This document shows, piece by piece, positions 1 to 11,700 of a stretch of 64,000 bases of DNA; within the stretch, counting starts at the first letter, position 1; each line of letters opens with the position of its first letter. The position numbers and the translations under genes were made by a program. The notes under the pieces were generated by a model. The model did no database searches, was not told the origin of the DNA, and saw only the letters and a list, made by a program, of their open reading frames with translations. The DNA is from Prevotella sp. (GTDB taxonomy: Bacteria; Bacteroidota; Bacteroidia; Bacteroidales; Bacteroidaceae), in contig JAFZUS010000028.1 in NCBI GenBank assembly GCA_017618275.1, positions 1-64,000 of the forward strand, read 5' to 3'.

Positions 1-318
1 ACTGTGGAAGAGGGTGCCGTCCAAAGCATCATAGAAGAGACGGTGGCGAAGGCGATTAAAGAAGGAACCACAGGAACAAATGGAGCAGGAGCGAACACTT
101 GGACGCTTACAGATACAGGTGGCAAGAATCTGGTGGTGACGGAGGCGAGTGGTCTGGCTGCCTTCACGGAGATACCTGGCACTGCAACCCCAGACGGTAA
201 TCCTATCACTATCAATGGGGCTAAGTTCACACCAGCGGCAGGAACAACCTATGTGTTCCAGTTCAGCATGGGTGATCCAATTAAGTATTATTATAAGGTG
301 ATAAAGGTGAAAGAATGA
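1..318 (+). CDS. 3' end of a cut gene, probable secreted or surface protein
   Basis: The reading frame is open from the first base, so the gene begins upstream of the window and only its last 105 or so codons are seen. The fragment is rich in Thr, Gly and Ala and ends in a beta-rich stretch (TYVFQFSMGDP, then YYYKVIKVKE), as in Ig-like or fimbrillin-like surface proteins. Its stop overlaps the start of the next gene in an ATGA, so the two are translationally coupled and the fragment belongs to the fimbrial operon. The family cannot be named from this piece; a fimbrillin-like protein is a guess from position. Confidence 0.6.
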   Translation, partial: TVEEGAVQSIIEETVAKAIKEGTTGTNGAGANTWTLTDTGGKNLVVTEASGLAAFTEIPGTATPDGNPITINGAKFTPAAGTTYVFQFSMGDPIKYYYKVIKVKE

Positions 319-1460
319 ATAGAAAGTTCCGATATATGGCCCTGTTGATGGTAACTGCACTCATGATGTGTGGTTGTCAGGGTGGTGGCGACGAGCCAGG
401 AGGCAATCCTACACCCCAGCCCGGCGTGAAGGCCATCGCCTTCTCAGGCGGTTTGTCGGAAGACCAGAACGTGAACCATGCCAGAACCCGTGCCGGGGAG
501 GTGGGACTCGAAACCTATACGAAGCGGTTTAAGGTGTGGGGCTTTAAGAATGGCGAAGGCTCTTCCGTCAATATCGTGATGAACGGCTATACCGTCAACT
601 GGATCAACAACAGCGCCAACACTACTGCCTCGAACTCCAGTGGCTGGGAATATGTGAACCAGCAGGGACTCGGTGAGATGGAGCAGAGCATCAAGTATTG
701 GGACACTACCGCCTCGGCATACCGGTTCTTCGGAGTGGCAGGAGCCAGTGAGACGAATAATCCAACCGGCAATTATTTACCTAACGAAGCAAACCCCACA
801 TACGAGGTGACCTATGATGCCGATGCTTTCAACGAGAGCAAAACACCCTACTACAGCCACCTGTGGTACGGCAATTCCGCTGATTACGGCAAGCCTGTGC
901 AGTTGGAGTTCATCAAGCCCCTGTCGAAGGTGCGTTTTAAGTTCATTTTCGAAGATCCCAATGCCGCCCAGGATACAGAGTTGACTGGAAAGAACTTCCG
1001 TCCCAGTGATGGTGGTACCATCAAGATGAAGGGTAAGGTGACTGTCACCTATCCTCTGACAGGAACTACAAAGACGGAGTCGTTTGCTGCCACTACCGAG
1101 GCCGAGGGTATAACGGGCTTCACGCAGGACTACTATGAGGCTGGGTCGATAAGTAAGAATGGCAGTGGAACTGTCGTATCTCCATACCTAAATGCAGATG
1201 AGTCTACGTCGGCATTAAGTAAGATATATACGGTGATCCCCACTCCCTCCGGGCAGAGCGACTATACGTTGACGGTCAGCGTCAACGGCGATCCGAAGAC
1301 CACCACCGTACCTGCCAAATATATGACTTGGTTGCCGGGCTACCTCTATACTTACATCTTTAAGATACACGTAGATGGAGGCGTGCAGTTCTCCAAGGTG
1401 CAGTCGGCTTTCACGCCGTGGGTAACATATGATAAACCCCATACAGTATATAACTGGTAA
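315..1460 (+). CDS. Fimbrillin-like lipoprotein (Mfa-like family)
   Basis: The 381-aa protein begins with a charged N-terminus, a hydrophobic stretch and a lipobox ending in CGCQ (Cys 19 or 21), so it should be a lipoprotein exported by Sec. The body shows features of the Bacteroidetes fimbrillin-like family: a short Gly/Pro linker after the Cys, an early FKVWGFKNG strand, then an IKYWD plus YRFFGVAG pair, and a beta-rich C-terminus ending in YIFKIHVDGG and a short tail. In this family the lipidated precursor is processed by an Arg-specific protease and polymerises by strand exchange; ARTRAGEVGLET near residue 60 offers possible Arg sites. It overlaps the upstream gene by 4 nt and lies 24 nt before the next one. 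Whether it is a stalk or a tip subunit cannot be told. Confidence 0.8.
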   Translation: MNRKFRYMALLMVTALMMCGCQGGGDEPGGNPTPQPGVKAIAFSGGLSEDQNVNHARTRAGEVGLETYTKRFKVWGFKNGEGSSVNIVMNGYTVNWINNSANTTASNSSGWEYVNQQGLGEMEQSIKYWDTTASAYRFFGVAGASETNNPTGNYLPNEANPTYEVTYDADAFNESKTPYYSHLWYGNSADYGKPVQLEFIKPLSKVRFKFIFEDPNAAQDTELTGKNFRPSDGGTIKMKGKVTVTYPLTGTTKTESFAATTEAEGITGFTQDYYEAGSISKNGSGTVVSPYLNADESTSALSKIYTVIPTPSGQSDYTLTVSVNGDPKTTTVPAKYMTWLPGYLYTYIFKIHVDGGVQFSKVQSAFTPWVTYDKPHTVYNW

Positions 1461-1484
1461 TATCAGAAAAGAAGAATAGAAAAG

Positions 1485-2747
1485 GTGAAGATATTAGACC
1501 ATAAGACGATGAGATGGCTGTTGCTGCCGCTTCTGTTGCTGCTGCTGAATGCCTGTTCCGACGCTGATGATGCCCCGGGCGATCAGGAGAAGGAACGTGT
1601 GCAGATAGAGTTGAAGCCCTGTGCCCCGTGGTATGTGGATGAGGTGGCTGAGGCAAGGTCTAAGAGTATCACGAGAACTGACCCCGAATCGCCTTCATGG
1701 GCACCGGGCTATTATCTCTACAACGATCTGAATGCTAAGTTCAAGGACCAGACTAATCTAACGAACAAGTCCATCAGTATGTTCTTCACTCAGGACAATA
1801 AAGAACCTTTGGAGGGTACATTCTTCTATAAAAACAGTGACGGCTCTTGGTGGCTGTCGAATACTGAAATTGGAGCCGGTGATTATTATTTCTATGGTTT
1901 CATCCCGAAGGAGGAGGCCGCATCGGCCAGCGTGGTAAGTTACAATGGAACCACTACCAATGGCAACGCAAGTTATAGCGAAGGGGCCGTGCTGACTATC
2001 AATGGTCTTCAGACGGTGACACCCAGCGATGTCTGTGTCCTTATCGGTGCCAAGGATGGTATAGATGAAAATACTGTTCCTGTTCCCGGTCTTAAAGTAG
2101 GTCAATTTGCAACTCATATAAATAGCGGCGAGAACAACAACTATATTTTCCTGCTGTTCGACCATCTTTATGCCTCTCTGCGATTCCGCTTCAAGGTGGA
2201 TGCGACATACGCAGCCCTGCGCACCATCCGGTTGAAAAAACTGGAACTGATAGCCTATTCAAGTGATTCGGGAGGTGCGGTATATGCGAAGTTCAATGTT
2301 CGGATCAAACTGAAAAAGACCGACGACGGCTCGTCACCGATTGACGGCACTGTCGAATATACGCCCGATGTATCCAGTACCAGTGTGGCTCCTGTGCCTA
2401 TCTTCGAATGGGATAATACGTCAGAAAATCAGGTGATACTCAATAGCGTCACCCCTACGGATTTCATGGGGTGCTTCGTGCCTGGCGACAACACCTACTT
2501 TAAGTTGCGCAGCACCTATGATGTGTTTGACAATAACCCACCGTATGATCCCTCGACTTATAGTATCGGCAACCTCATCCGTGAGAACTGCCAGGCAGAG
2601 AATACCATCGACCTGCGTAAATGGTTCGGCACTGAGTTGATAACGACGCGTGGCTGTAGTTACTCGCTCACCATGACGGTGCAGCCCACCTATTTATATA
2701 TGTTGTCGGACCCGGACCTCAACAACCCGACGGTGAAGATAAATTGA
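1485..2747 (+). CDS. Fimbrillin-like lipoprotein, second copy
   Basis: A 420-aa lipoprotein with a run of leucines and the lipobox LLNAC. The start is uncertain: GTG at 1485 gives eight extra residues before the signal peptide, while ATG at 1509 gives a shorter and equally good one (MRWLLLP). The mature part has fimbrillin-like features: a Ser/Thr-rich segment after the lipid anchor, a WWLSNTEIGAGDYYFYGFIP stretch matching the W...YYFY..P strand pair of the family, and a strand-rich core (YASLRFRFKV). It diverges strongly in sequence from its neighbour, so it is probably a different pilus component, for example an anchor or tip subunit, rather than a recent duplicate. The gene sits 10 nt before the giant P1 gene, so the two are presumably co-transcribed. 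Confidence 0.72.
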   Translation: MKILDHKTMRWLLLPLLLLLLNACSDADDAPGDQEKERVQIELKPCAPWYVDEVAEARSKSITRTDPESPSWAPGYYLYNDLNAKFKDQTNLTNKSISMFFTQDNKEPLEGTFFYKNSDGSWWLSNTEIGAGDYYFYGFIPKEEAASASVVSYNGTTTNGNASYSEGAVLTINGLQTVTPSDVCVLIGAKDGIDENTVPVPGLKVGQFATHINSGENNNYIFLLFDHLYASLRFRFKVDATYAALRTIRLKKLELIAYSSDSGGAVYAKFNVRIKLKKTDDGSSPIDGTVEYTPDVSSTSVAPVPIFEWDNTSENQVILNSVTPTDFMGCFVPGDNTYFKLRSTYDVFDNNPPYDPSTYSIGNLIRENCQAENTIDLRKWFGTELITTRGCSYSLTMTVQPTYLYMLSDPDLNNPTVKIN

Positions 2748-2757
2748 GAAGTAAAAA

Positions 2758-5700
2758 GTGAAGACGAAAGATATCATAATAAGTGCATGGATGCTCCTGG
2801 TTGCGATGATGGCACAGGCGCAGCAGGTGAAGATTGGTGGTAATGTCTATGGCGGCGGCAATGCCGGCAACATGACAGGTAGCACGAATGTTACTGTGTA
2901 TGCTGGTGAACTGAACGATGTCTACGGCGGTGCCCGAATGGCGGATGTCGGAGGACGCACTTTCGTTCATATCGACGGTGAGCATGCCAGTGACGAAATC
3001 TTCATACAAAATGTCTATGGTGGCAATGATATCTCAGGAACGATAGGAGAGTCGGGCAATGCAACGGACATCCCGACAAAAATAGAAGAGGCAACTCAGA
3101 GCGGTGTCGATAATACGTGGAAGGCCTTTGTCCGCACCAGTGCCAGCCCTCAGATAACAGAAACGATTGGTGAGGTCTCAGTGACCGGCGACTCTAAGAT
3201 GCTGGTGGTCGGAACGCTCTTTGGCGGTGGCAACGGCGACTATGTTTACAAGGAAAAGTCAGGAGAAACGGAAGTTGACATTCAGGATGGTGAGGGGAAC
3301 TATATCGTCCGTGATGCTGCTGGTACGGTAGTGGCTAAAAGCAAGTCACCATTTAGTGCCCCCGAACTCTCCAAGACCTATCTGGAGATCAAGGGCGGTT
3401 GCATCGCCCATGTCTATGGTGGCGGTAACAATGCCACAGTGACAGCGGCAACAACCATCAACATCAACAACTCGAGTAGCGGCCTGTCGACTACTGCAGG
3501 CATCTTTGCCATCAAAAATAGTCTCGCATCACGAGATGCCGTCATAGATTATTTGAAGGAGAAGGTGAGTATGCCTGACACCCAGTCCGACCTTTCCAGT
3601 TTTAACTACAACCACGCCCGTGTGTTTGGCGGCAACAACAAGGCCGAGATGTCCATCATGCCGAAATGGAACCTGCAGAAGGGTATCGTCCGCGATCTCT
3701 ACTCTGGTGGTAATGAGGGGCACATGACTAGTAAGGACGGTCTGTTGGTGGATATTAAGGAAGGATCGACCATCATTGTCGACAACCTCTTTGGTGGCTG
3801 TCGTAAGGCAGATGTACACCCGATGAATAATGGCGTGGAACAAGACCATGTCTATTCGCCGGCGGGATACAGTTTCCCGATTGACTTGGCAGCACGTGTC
3901 ATTGTGAAAGGCGGTGATGTCAACAATGTCTATGGCGGTAACGATATCTCAGGAAAGGTTCACTTCGGTAGTGCCGTAGGTATCAATACGAGTATTCGTG
4001 GTAACGTGTATGGCGGTGGCAATGGCTATTATGCCTATACCGACAATCCGAAACTGAAGAACGATCCGGGCTGGCGAGACTTCTACTACAACCCCAATGA
4101 GATATTATCGTTAGGCTATACAGGAACAGATGATGCCATATATGCAAGCATCACTGCGGATAATTCGGTCAAGGCCCTGAATAAGTTCCGCCCCAATGCC
4201 GAACAGGTGTCTATCCATATAACAGGTACAGAGGGTAACCCCACCATTATTGGCGGTTCCGTTTTCGTGGGTGGTAACTGTGCCACGCTGAAACCTAAGG
4301 AAGGCTATGAAGACCCCATGGCGGAGTTGAAGATCGGATCGTATGTGATTGCCGACAAGGTGTTCCTTGGCAACAATGGAGAGAAGATGGTGGATGCCTC
4401 CGCAGGTGGTATCTTGGAAAAGTATGCTGGCAGTGTGACTGTCAAAAATGCCAGTAACGTAGATGAAAGCGTTAAATTCAGCAAAATGGATCTGACAGTT
4501 TCATCGACCTTTGCTGAATACATGGAGGGCGTGACGATGGAGATTGAACCCAGTGTTAGGTTCGATGATTTCGAGAGAGACAATTATCCCGACTATGTTG
4601 ATTATTCTTCTTCCATCGGCTCATTCTACTGTGGCGGTAACGTGGGTAGTATGAGGAGCAAGAACAGTGTTTCCAACATCACCTTCGACCACAAGGTCAT
4701 CATCTTCGACAAACTGGTAGGCGGTTGCAACAGTGCCAACGTGCCTGTGCAATATGTTGGTAACGATCCGACGAAAACGCAACTGAATGCTGCCTATCAA
4801 GGCGGTCTCATCGGTGACCCTGATACTGACGGCAACAGACTGATACTCAATCTCTCCGGTCTGAAGATCCAGCCCAAGCGCTGGGCAGTGCAAAGAGATC
4901 CAGACACATACGAGAAAATCTTAACTAATGGCAAAGTCACTTATTTGACGACCACAGGCGACCATCCCCATCGCTATCTGGAATGGAACACCGTCGACAA
5001 TAGTGTCTATGATACGACGACTAAGACCTTCAAAGAGGTTCCTCCTGTGACCGTAGGGGAATATACAGAAGAAACAGCAATTGGATCCAATTCTGCCGAT
5101 ATCAACCGCCGTCTGTTCGGTGGCAATGTCTACGGTGGCTGCTACGACAGCGGTATCGTCAATGGCAATGTGGTCATCAATATCAAAAGTACCATCGTAG
5201 ACCGCGAAGACGATGATCCGTCGGATGGCAAGGACTATGGCGTGTTCGACAGCGTCATTGGCGACAGCGAGGGTGAGGCTATCCTTTACGCATCTAATGA
5301 CTATAAAATCACCAAGCGCCGCACCGGCGTCATCCTCGATGAACAGGGTATGGATGTGTTCGGACATGCCTTGAACGTGTTCGGAGGCGGTCATGGTAAG
5401 GATACTGAGATTTGGGGCAGCACCACCATCAACCTGACGCGTGGCTACACCTTCCAGATATTCGGTGGCAGCGAAGAGGGCGTCATTGGCAAACTAACAG
5501 GCACCTCGGAGGCTACTAACGGCACATACACGAATGACGGCACCTATACTTTTAACGGCAAAACGCTCAAATACGACCCGAAGTACAGTTGTTACATCAA
5601 TGTGATGGGTAAGAACGCCGGTGTATCGAAGCAGAAAGACCATAGTGAGGACATGGCTGAGGCGGAGTTTATCTATGGTGGTGGCTTCTTCGGCCCGATT

Positions 5701-8700
5701 GCCGGCAATACCGTCGTCAACATGGGTAAGGGCCGCGTGTTCAATGCTTTTGCTGGTTCGTGTAACGCTGACATCCTGGGACATACTGAGACCTACGTCG
5801 GACGTATGCCGAAGGAAGATTATCTGAACATATTCCCCAATACTGTCAAGGATGTTGATGAGGGGACGATTGCCGAATCTGCCGTTTATGTGGAAGGCTT
5901 CCCCTGGATCCGAGATTATGTCTACGGCGGCAACGACCTCGGAGGCAAGATCCTGGGTAACAAGGACTTTATCGGTCGTGTCAGCGACTTTGCCAAGACC
6001 AAGATGTACACCCCATCAGTCCCCACCGGCTCAACTGCTCCTGTCCTCACCAAGGCCAATGCCTACGTAGAATACCTGCAGGGCCGTGCCGATGGCCTCT
6101 TCGGTGGCTGCTATGGTACGTACGACTATACCGACCCGAAATTCAAGGAATATTTCTACACAGGAAAGAAAAATGCTACAACAGGCGAATGGGAATATTC
6201 ACCAGATGCTACCGCCAGTAATCTTGGCGATCCCAAGCCTGGAAATAGCAAACCCCATATCAACAATGCTTTCGTGAACTTCCGCCCTGCGTATATCCAG
6301 ACAAACAATGTGGTGAAAACTGTTTTTGGTGCTGGTCAGGGACAGTCGGGTGAGAAGGAACGTGACATCTTGCAGAACCGTAGTTACGTGCTGATTGATA
6401 TTCCGGACGATATTAATGACATGTCTTACTATAAAGGTCTGGAAGTCTTTGGAGCAGGTGCCTGGGGCGGTGTCGGTATGAAGTTTACCCCTTCGGAGGC
6501 TAAGGCGAACCCCGATTCTGCTTCTGCCATCATCGATTTGATGCGCGGAACGATAAGTGCGGCCTATGGCGGCAGTTTCAAGGAAGGCATCACCCGTCGC
6601 ACGGTGGTCAACGTACCCAAACTGTCTACCATCAATATCACCAACATCTTCGGTGGAGCCTACGGCTTTATGGAAACCAAAAAGGTTGGTGAGAATACCG
6701 TTCAAGTGGCTCATAACGAAGTGCCTTGTGATGTCTATGAGGCCAATGTCAATTTCAGCAGTGAGAATGCCTTTGTCACGGGTGCTATCTATGGCGGTAA
6801 CAACGCCTGCCGGCGTACCGTCTTCGGAAAGGTGAACATCAACAGCACGGTTCATTCCAATCCGGATAATCTCTCCTTCCAGGGAAATGTCTATGGTGCC
6901 GGTTACGGTAAGTACTCCTGGTCACATTACACAGAGGTGAACCTAAATAAAAATGCAGTAGTCTATTATGTCTATGGCGGTGGCAATGCCGGAAAGGTGT
7001 TGAATAAGAAATCACTGGAAATACGTGGGGCTCAGGTGACGTTGGATACCGAACTTGAAGAAGGTGACTACAAAGACTTGCTCGTTGCCAGCAACGACAA
7101 CCCCATGATTGCCCCTGCCAAGTATGATGGCGATTATTATAACACCAACGTCCATCTCAAAGAAGGTGCCACCATCACAGGTTATGGCTTCGGTGGTGGT
7201 CACGGTGCTGAAGCCGTCGTCACCGGTACTGCCTATCTCGACATCTTGGGAGGTACTGCCGAGAAGGATGTCTCTGGTTCCGGCAGAAGCGGCGATGTGA
7301 AGAATCTGTATGAAAAGAAGGGCAGCGAAACCTTCACTGCCAAGACGATGGTCTATGTCGAGGGTGGTACGGCACGTAACGTCTATGCCAGCGGATGGCG
7401 CGGTAGCGTGGGCAGGCATAATGGCGATATAGATGTCATTAAAACCGGTAGTGATGAAAGTCTCACAGACTACACAACTTATAACGACGTCGATGGCGAG
7501 GCCAACGTGGTCATCGGCAAGGTCAACGGCACCAGTTATTTGGATGGCATTCCTGCCATCACCCGTAACGTCTATGGCGGTGGCGAGGGCGGCTCTGTCT
7601 TCGGTACCACCAATGTGACCATCAATAAAGGCTACATCGGCTATCGGTATAACCCCGATCTGACAGACAACACTGCTACTACGGGTTTTGACGAGCGATA
7701 TGTTGAGGAACTGGTTGATGGCGACCAGTCTCTGGAAAATGGTGGTAATGTCTTCGGTGGCGGCTATGTGGCCAACAGTTATGTCGATAATGCCGTTATC
7801 AATATGTACGGTGGTCAGGTGCGCGGCAGCATCTATGGCGGAGGCGAGATCGGTCCTGTCGGGCGTGGTACAGCGAGAGCAAAGGGAGAAAGTGAAACAG
7901 ATCCGACAGGTACTTTCAACAATGCCACAGCCAGAATCTATAAAGGCGGCTCGACTCATGTCTATCTCTATGGCGGACATGTGATGCGTAACATCTTCGG
8001 TGGTGGTCGCGGTCAGGACAACTGGGGTGGTGACGGTACGAAACTGATGTCAACCTATATGACGGCAGAGGAAATCGCTGCCCTCGATCTCAGTTCGAAG
8101 GGCTTCGTCTTCGGTAGCACCGATGTGCATATCCGTGGCGGTGAGGTAGGTACGGCTGAGAATGCGCTTCACGGCTATGGCAACGTCTTCGGTGGCGGTG
8201 ACGAGGGATTCGTCTATAGTGCTACGGGTACGAAGGCATCGGATACATACTACAAGAATGCTGGAAAACTGACCCTCGACTGCAACGTTGTGGTGGAGCC
8301 GTATTGTCAGGTCAAACCTGATGAGTCTGTCGAATTTGACGAATACGAAAAGGAAGACGACGGTAGTTTCAAACTTGCAGCAGCAGATGCAACATTACCC
8401 GGGCTTCCCGTCAAGAGTGGAGAAAAGGTTACGTTTAATGAAGGTAAATACGTACCTACGGAATACCTGTTACAGTTGAAAAATAAAACGGCAGATGATG
8501 AAAAATGGGGTAAACTGAATGTCGATGGTGTCACCATCCACAATGCGGTCTTTGCCGGTGGTAACATCGCGACAGGTAGTGATATCGTGAAAGCAGAGAC
8601 ACCGACAGTCTATGGCAATGCGGCTGCTTCGCTGCGTGATATCTTCAACCGCGACTTGATCAGTGTCGGTACCGATGAAATTGGTGGACTCTACGGTGAC

Positions 8701-11700
8701 GGTAACCTGACACTGGTGGATGGCTTCCGCGAACTACATATCGACAATTATGGTACAGACTTCTATAACCTGTCGGAAAAGGTCGATAAGACTATTTACG
8801 ACCAAATGACCCAACGTGAGAAAGATTACTATCAATTGAAATACGTGGCTAAAGGAACCCACACCTATGAGTACTATGTGAGTTCGTCGCTCCATACCGA
8901 CGACGGAACAGGAATTGCCTATAAGAAAGGACAGAAAGTCACAGCAGCCACATACAGCGGATTTAGTTCTACCGAAAAGGCTAATTGGAATCCTGGTACC
9001 AAGACTTATTCCAAGGATGACGAGATAGAAGATACTGAATGGGCTCTCATGGACCCAATAGAACAGACCAACTGGAAGCAAGACGGTATATTCAGTAAAT
9101 ATGCCGGTCGCCCGCTGAATACCATCCAGCGTGCCGACATGTGTGGCGTGTATGGCAGCCGTATGGTGCTGAATGGTGCCCAGGACCGTGCCTCGGAGGA
9201 GGTGGACTACAACGACTACACCATCAACCGTGTGGGCGAGGTGTCGCTGAACCAGCGCAGGACGTTAGCCGTGACTTTCCCCAGCGAAAGCACTTTTGAA
9301 GGTCTCAGTGATATAGCAAAGAATGAATATCTGCATGGCAACTACTTCGGTATTTACAACACGGTGAAATTCCTCGGTAACCTGACCAGCGACGTACGCT
9401 TTACGGACAAACGTGTAACGAATGTGAATGAGAACACTCAGGCTCCCAAGGCGGATGGGAAATCTTATTATGACTTTAAATTAGGCAGGCCGACTGACAA
9501 ATACCGCAACAACGGTACCAGTTTCAACAAGGTTGCTCTGGCTTCGGGTGTCTATCTGGAAATCAAACGTGAGGAAACGGAGAAGACAGGTACGGATGTT
9601 TGGGGCTATATCACCGGTATCGTGGAACTCGACCTGATCAACGTCATGCAAGGCATGGGCGGTGGCTACGTCTATGCCAAGAATGAACACGGAACGAAAA
9701 CGACTGGTTCAAATCCGTTGATCCTCCTCAACTATAACGCTGATGTCGCTTCTTACCGTGAGTTTAACTATACGGAAAGTGATCTTCAACTCATAGAGAC
9801 TTCGGGAAATTTCATTCACAATACCAAGCAGATTGTCGACGACTGCTACCCCAACACTGGTATGTATTCAGACGGCTATGTAGCATCGCCGGCCCACTAC
9901 TGGTATATCCGAGGCCAGATCTACGTCTACGACCAGTATATCTCGGCTTACACGGGTGTGGCCAATGCCTATGCCGAGAAGGTGGAATTACCGCTGACAA
10001 TATCGGCCGCCTCTAACGGACGCATGACGTTGCGTGAGGTGCAGCCCAACTATTATGCCTACTATGATAAGAACGGTATGAAACTGGGTGACTACGAGGA
10101 AAAACTAACAGTTAACGGCAAGACGTATAAGTTGAACGACCCCATCTCCTACTGGGACTACCGTTTGCTGAGTGATGCCGACAAGGAGAAGTTCGTAGAG
10201 GAAACCTATACCACCATCGCCGCATGTACGATTAATGGAATCTCCTATCCCGCAGGCTATACCATGCAGCCTGGCCCGGCATCGCAGGCGGGTACTTATG
10301 AATATATCAAGGCGAGCGCTCCGAAAGGAAAACTGAAGGACACCGATACCAAGGAGGTAAAGTATGTCTTGGATGAAGATAATAATAAGGTGGCCTTCGA
10401 CTTCGTCTTCCGCAAGTCGAACAACATCAGTCACGATCAGGGCTATATCCTGACCTACGAGGTGAACAATCCTGAGGTGTGGAACAGTTACTATACCAAG
10501 TCTGCTGACCGCACGGACAAGATCAACACCAAGGAGTTTACCGACGGTAAGCGGATTGTGATAGTGAACGATGAAGAAGTGGAACAAACCCTCAACACAT
10601 CTGACTATTATAAAGGTCCCACTTTCTCGTTGAAGAGCGGTGTTGCTGGCGGCATCTTTGGCCAACGGGAATATAAGGCTGGCGAGATTGTCAATAAGAC
10701 AGTGAAGAATAATTATGACACTAACGTCTGGCCTACACTGAGTGAGAGTGAAAAGTCTGGTCAGGCTCAGGTGGAAGAAGCCTACATCGTGACCAGTCAG
10801 GTCTCCGTCATGAGTGGAGACAAGGAGGTGCAGCGACTCTATCCAGGTGCGGTGGTTTCCCCGCATTCCCAGTATATCGATGTGGACGATAATAACACGC
10901 TGAAGACTTACACCTCCGATCAGTGGAATGACATCAAGGCTCATCTTGACCAATATGTCGATGAGGAAGACGGACTGACGAAGCCCCGCCAAGCCAGGGT
11001 ATGTACCAGTCTGCTGAAGTTCTCGACGTCGGACTATGTCTATACCGGACAGCCTCTGTCGACTGCAGACATTGACGAGTTGGTGTCAAAGATAAAGGCA
11101 CAGAATACTGGTATGACTGATGCTGAAGCACTGGCCGAACTGAATAAGTACATGTCTGATGCCTACCTGTGCTATCAGGGTGGTGATTATGGTGGTCAGA
11201 ACTTCGCCCAAGGACAGGCTTACCGTGCCCTTGACACCTGGTCTGCCCTCTCAGAGAAAGACCGTAAGAGTTTCACCTTCAACTATGATGCCTTCGACTT
11301 GTTTGTCGATTCGACTTATAGTTACCGTTCTGAAGAGAATTACGGAAAGCAGAAGGTGCAATATGACGGCTATAAGTTAGGTACCACCACCACCAATGCC
11401 ACCACTGGTGCCATCACAGGCACTCCGTTGTTCGAAGGAGATACCTCGCTCAATCCGGCTATTTACTCCGTCACGAAACCAGTAGACTATCAGGCAGTGT
11501 TTGTGGGATACAAGGAAAGTGATGAAACTACAACCATGGTTACGTCATTCTCATACACTGACGAAAATCTCGTAAGCCATCCTATTTCCGTTCCAAGCGA
11601 TATTAACGATCAGTCGAAATGGCTGTCGCGCGAGGAATATGAGGATATCCCCAACGAGCGCCACCACTATTCACCCATCGAAGTGAAGGAACCTCGTACT

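Noticed and set aside
7012-7980. Long minus-strand frames across P1 and the other giant genes
   Set aside because: They mirror the repeated Gly/Val/Thr codons of the plus-strand proteins (runs of Ile, Thr, Ala, Val and Asp) and have no signal, start context or known domain.
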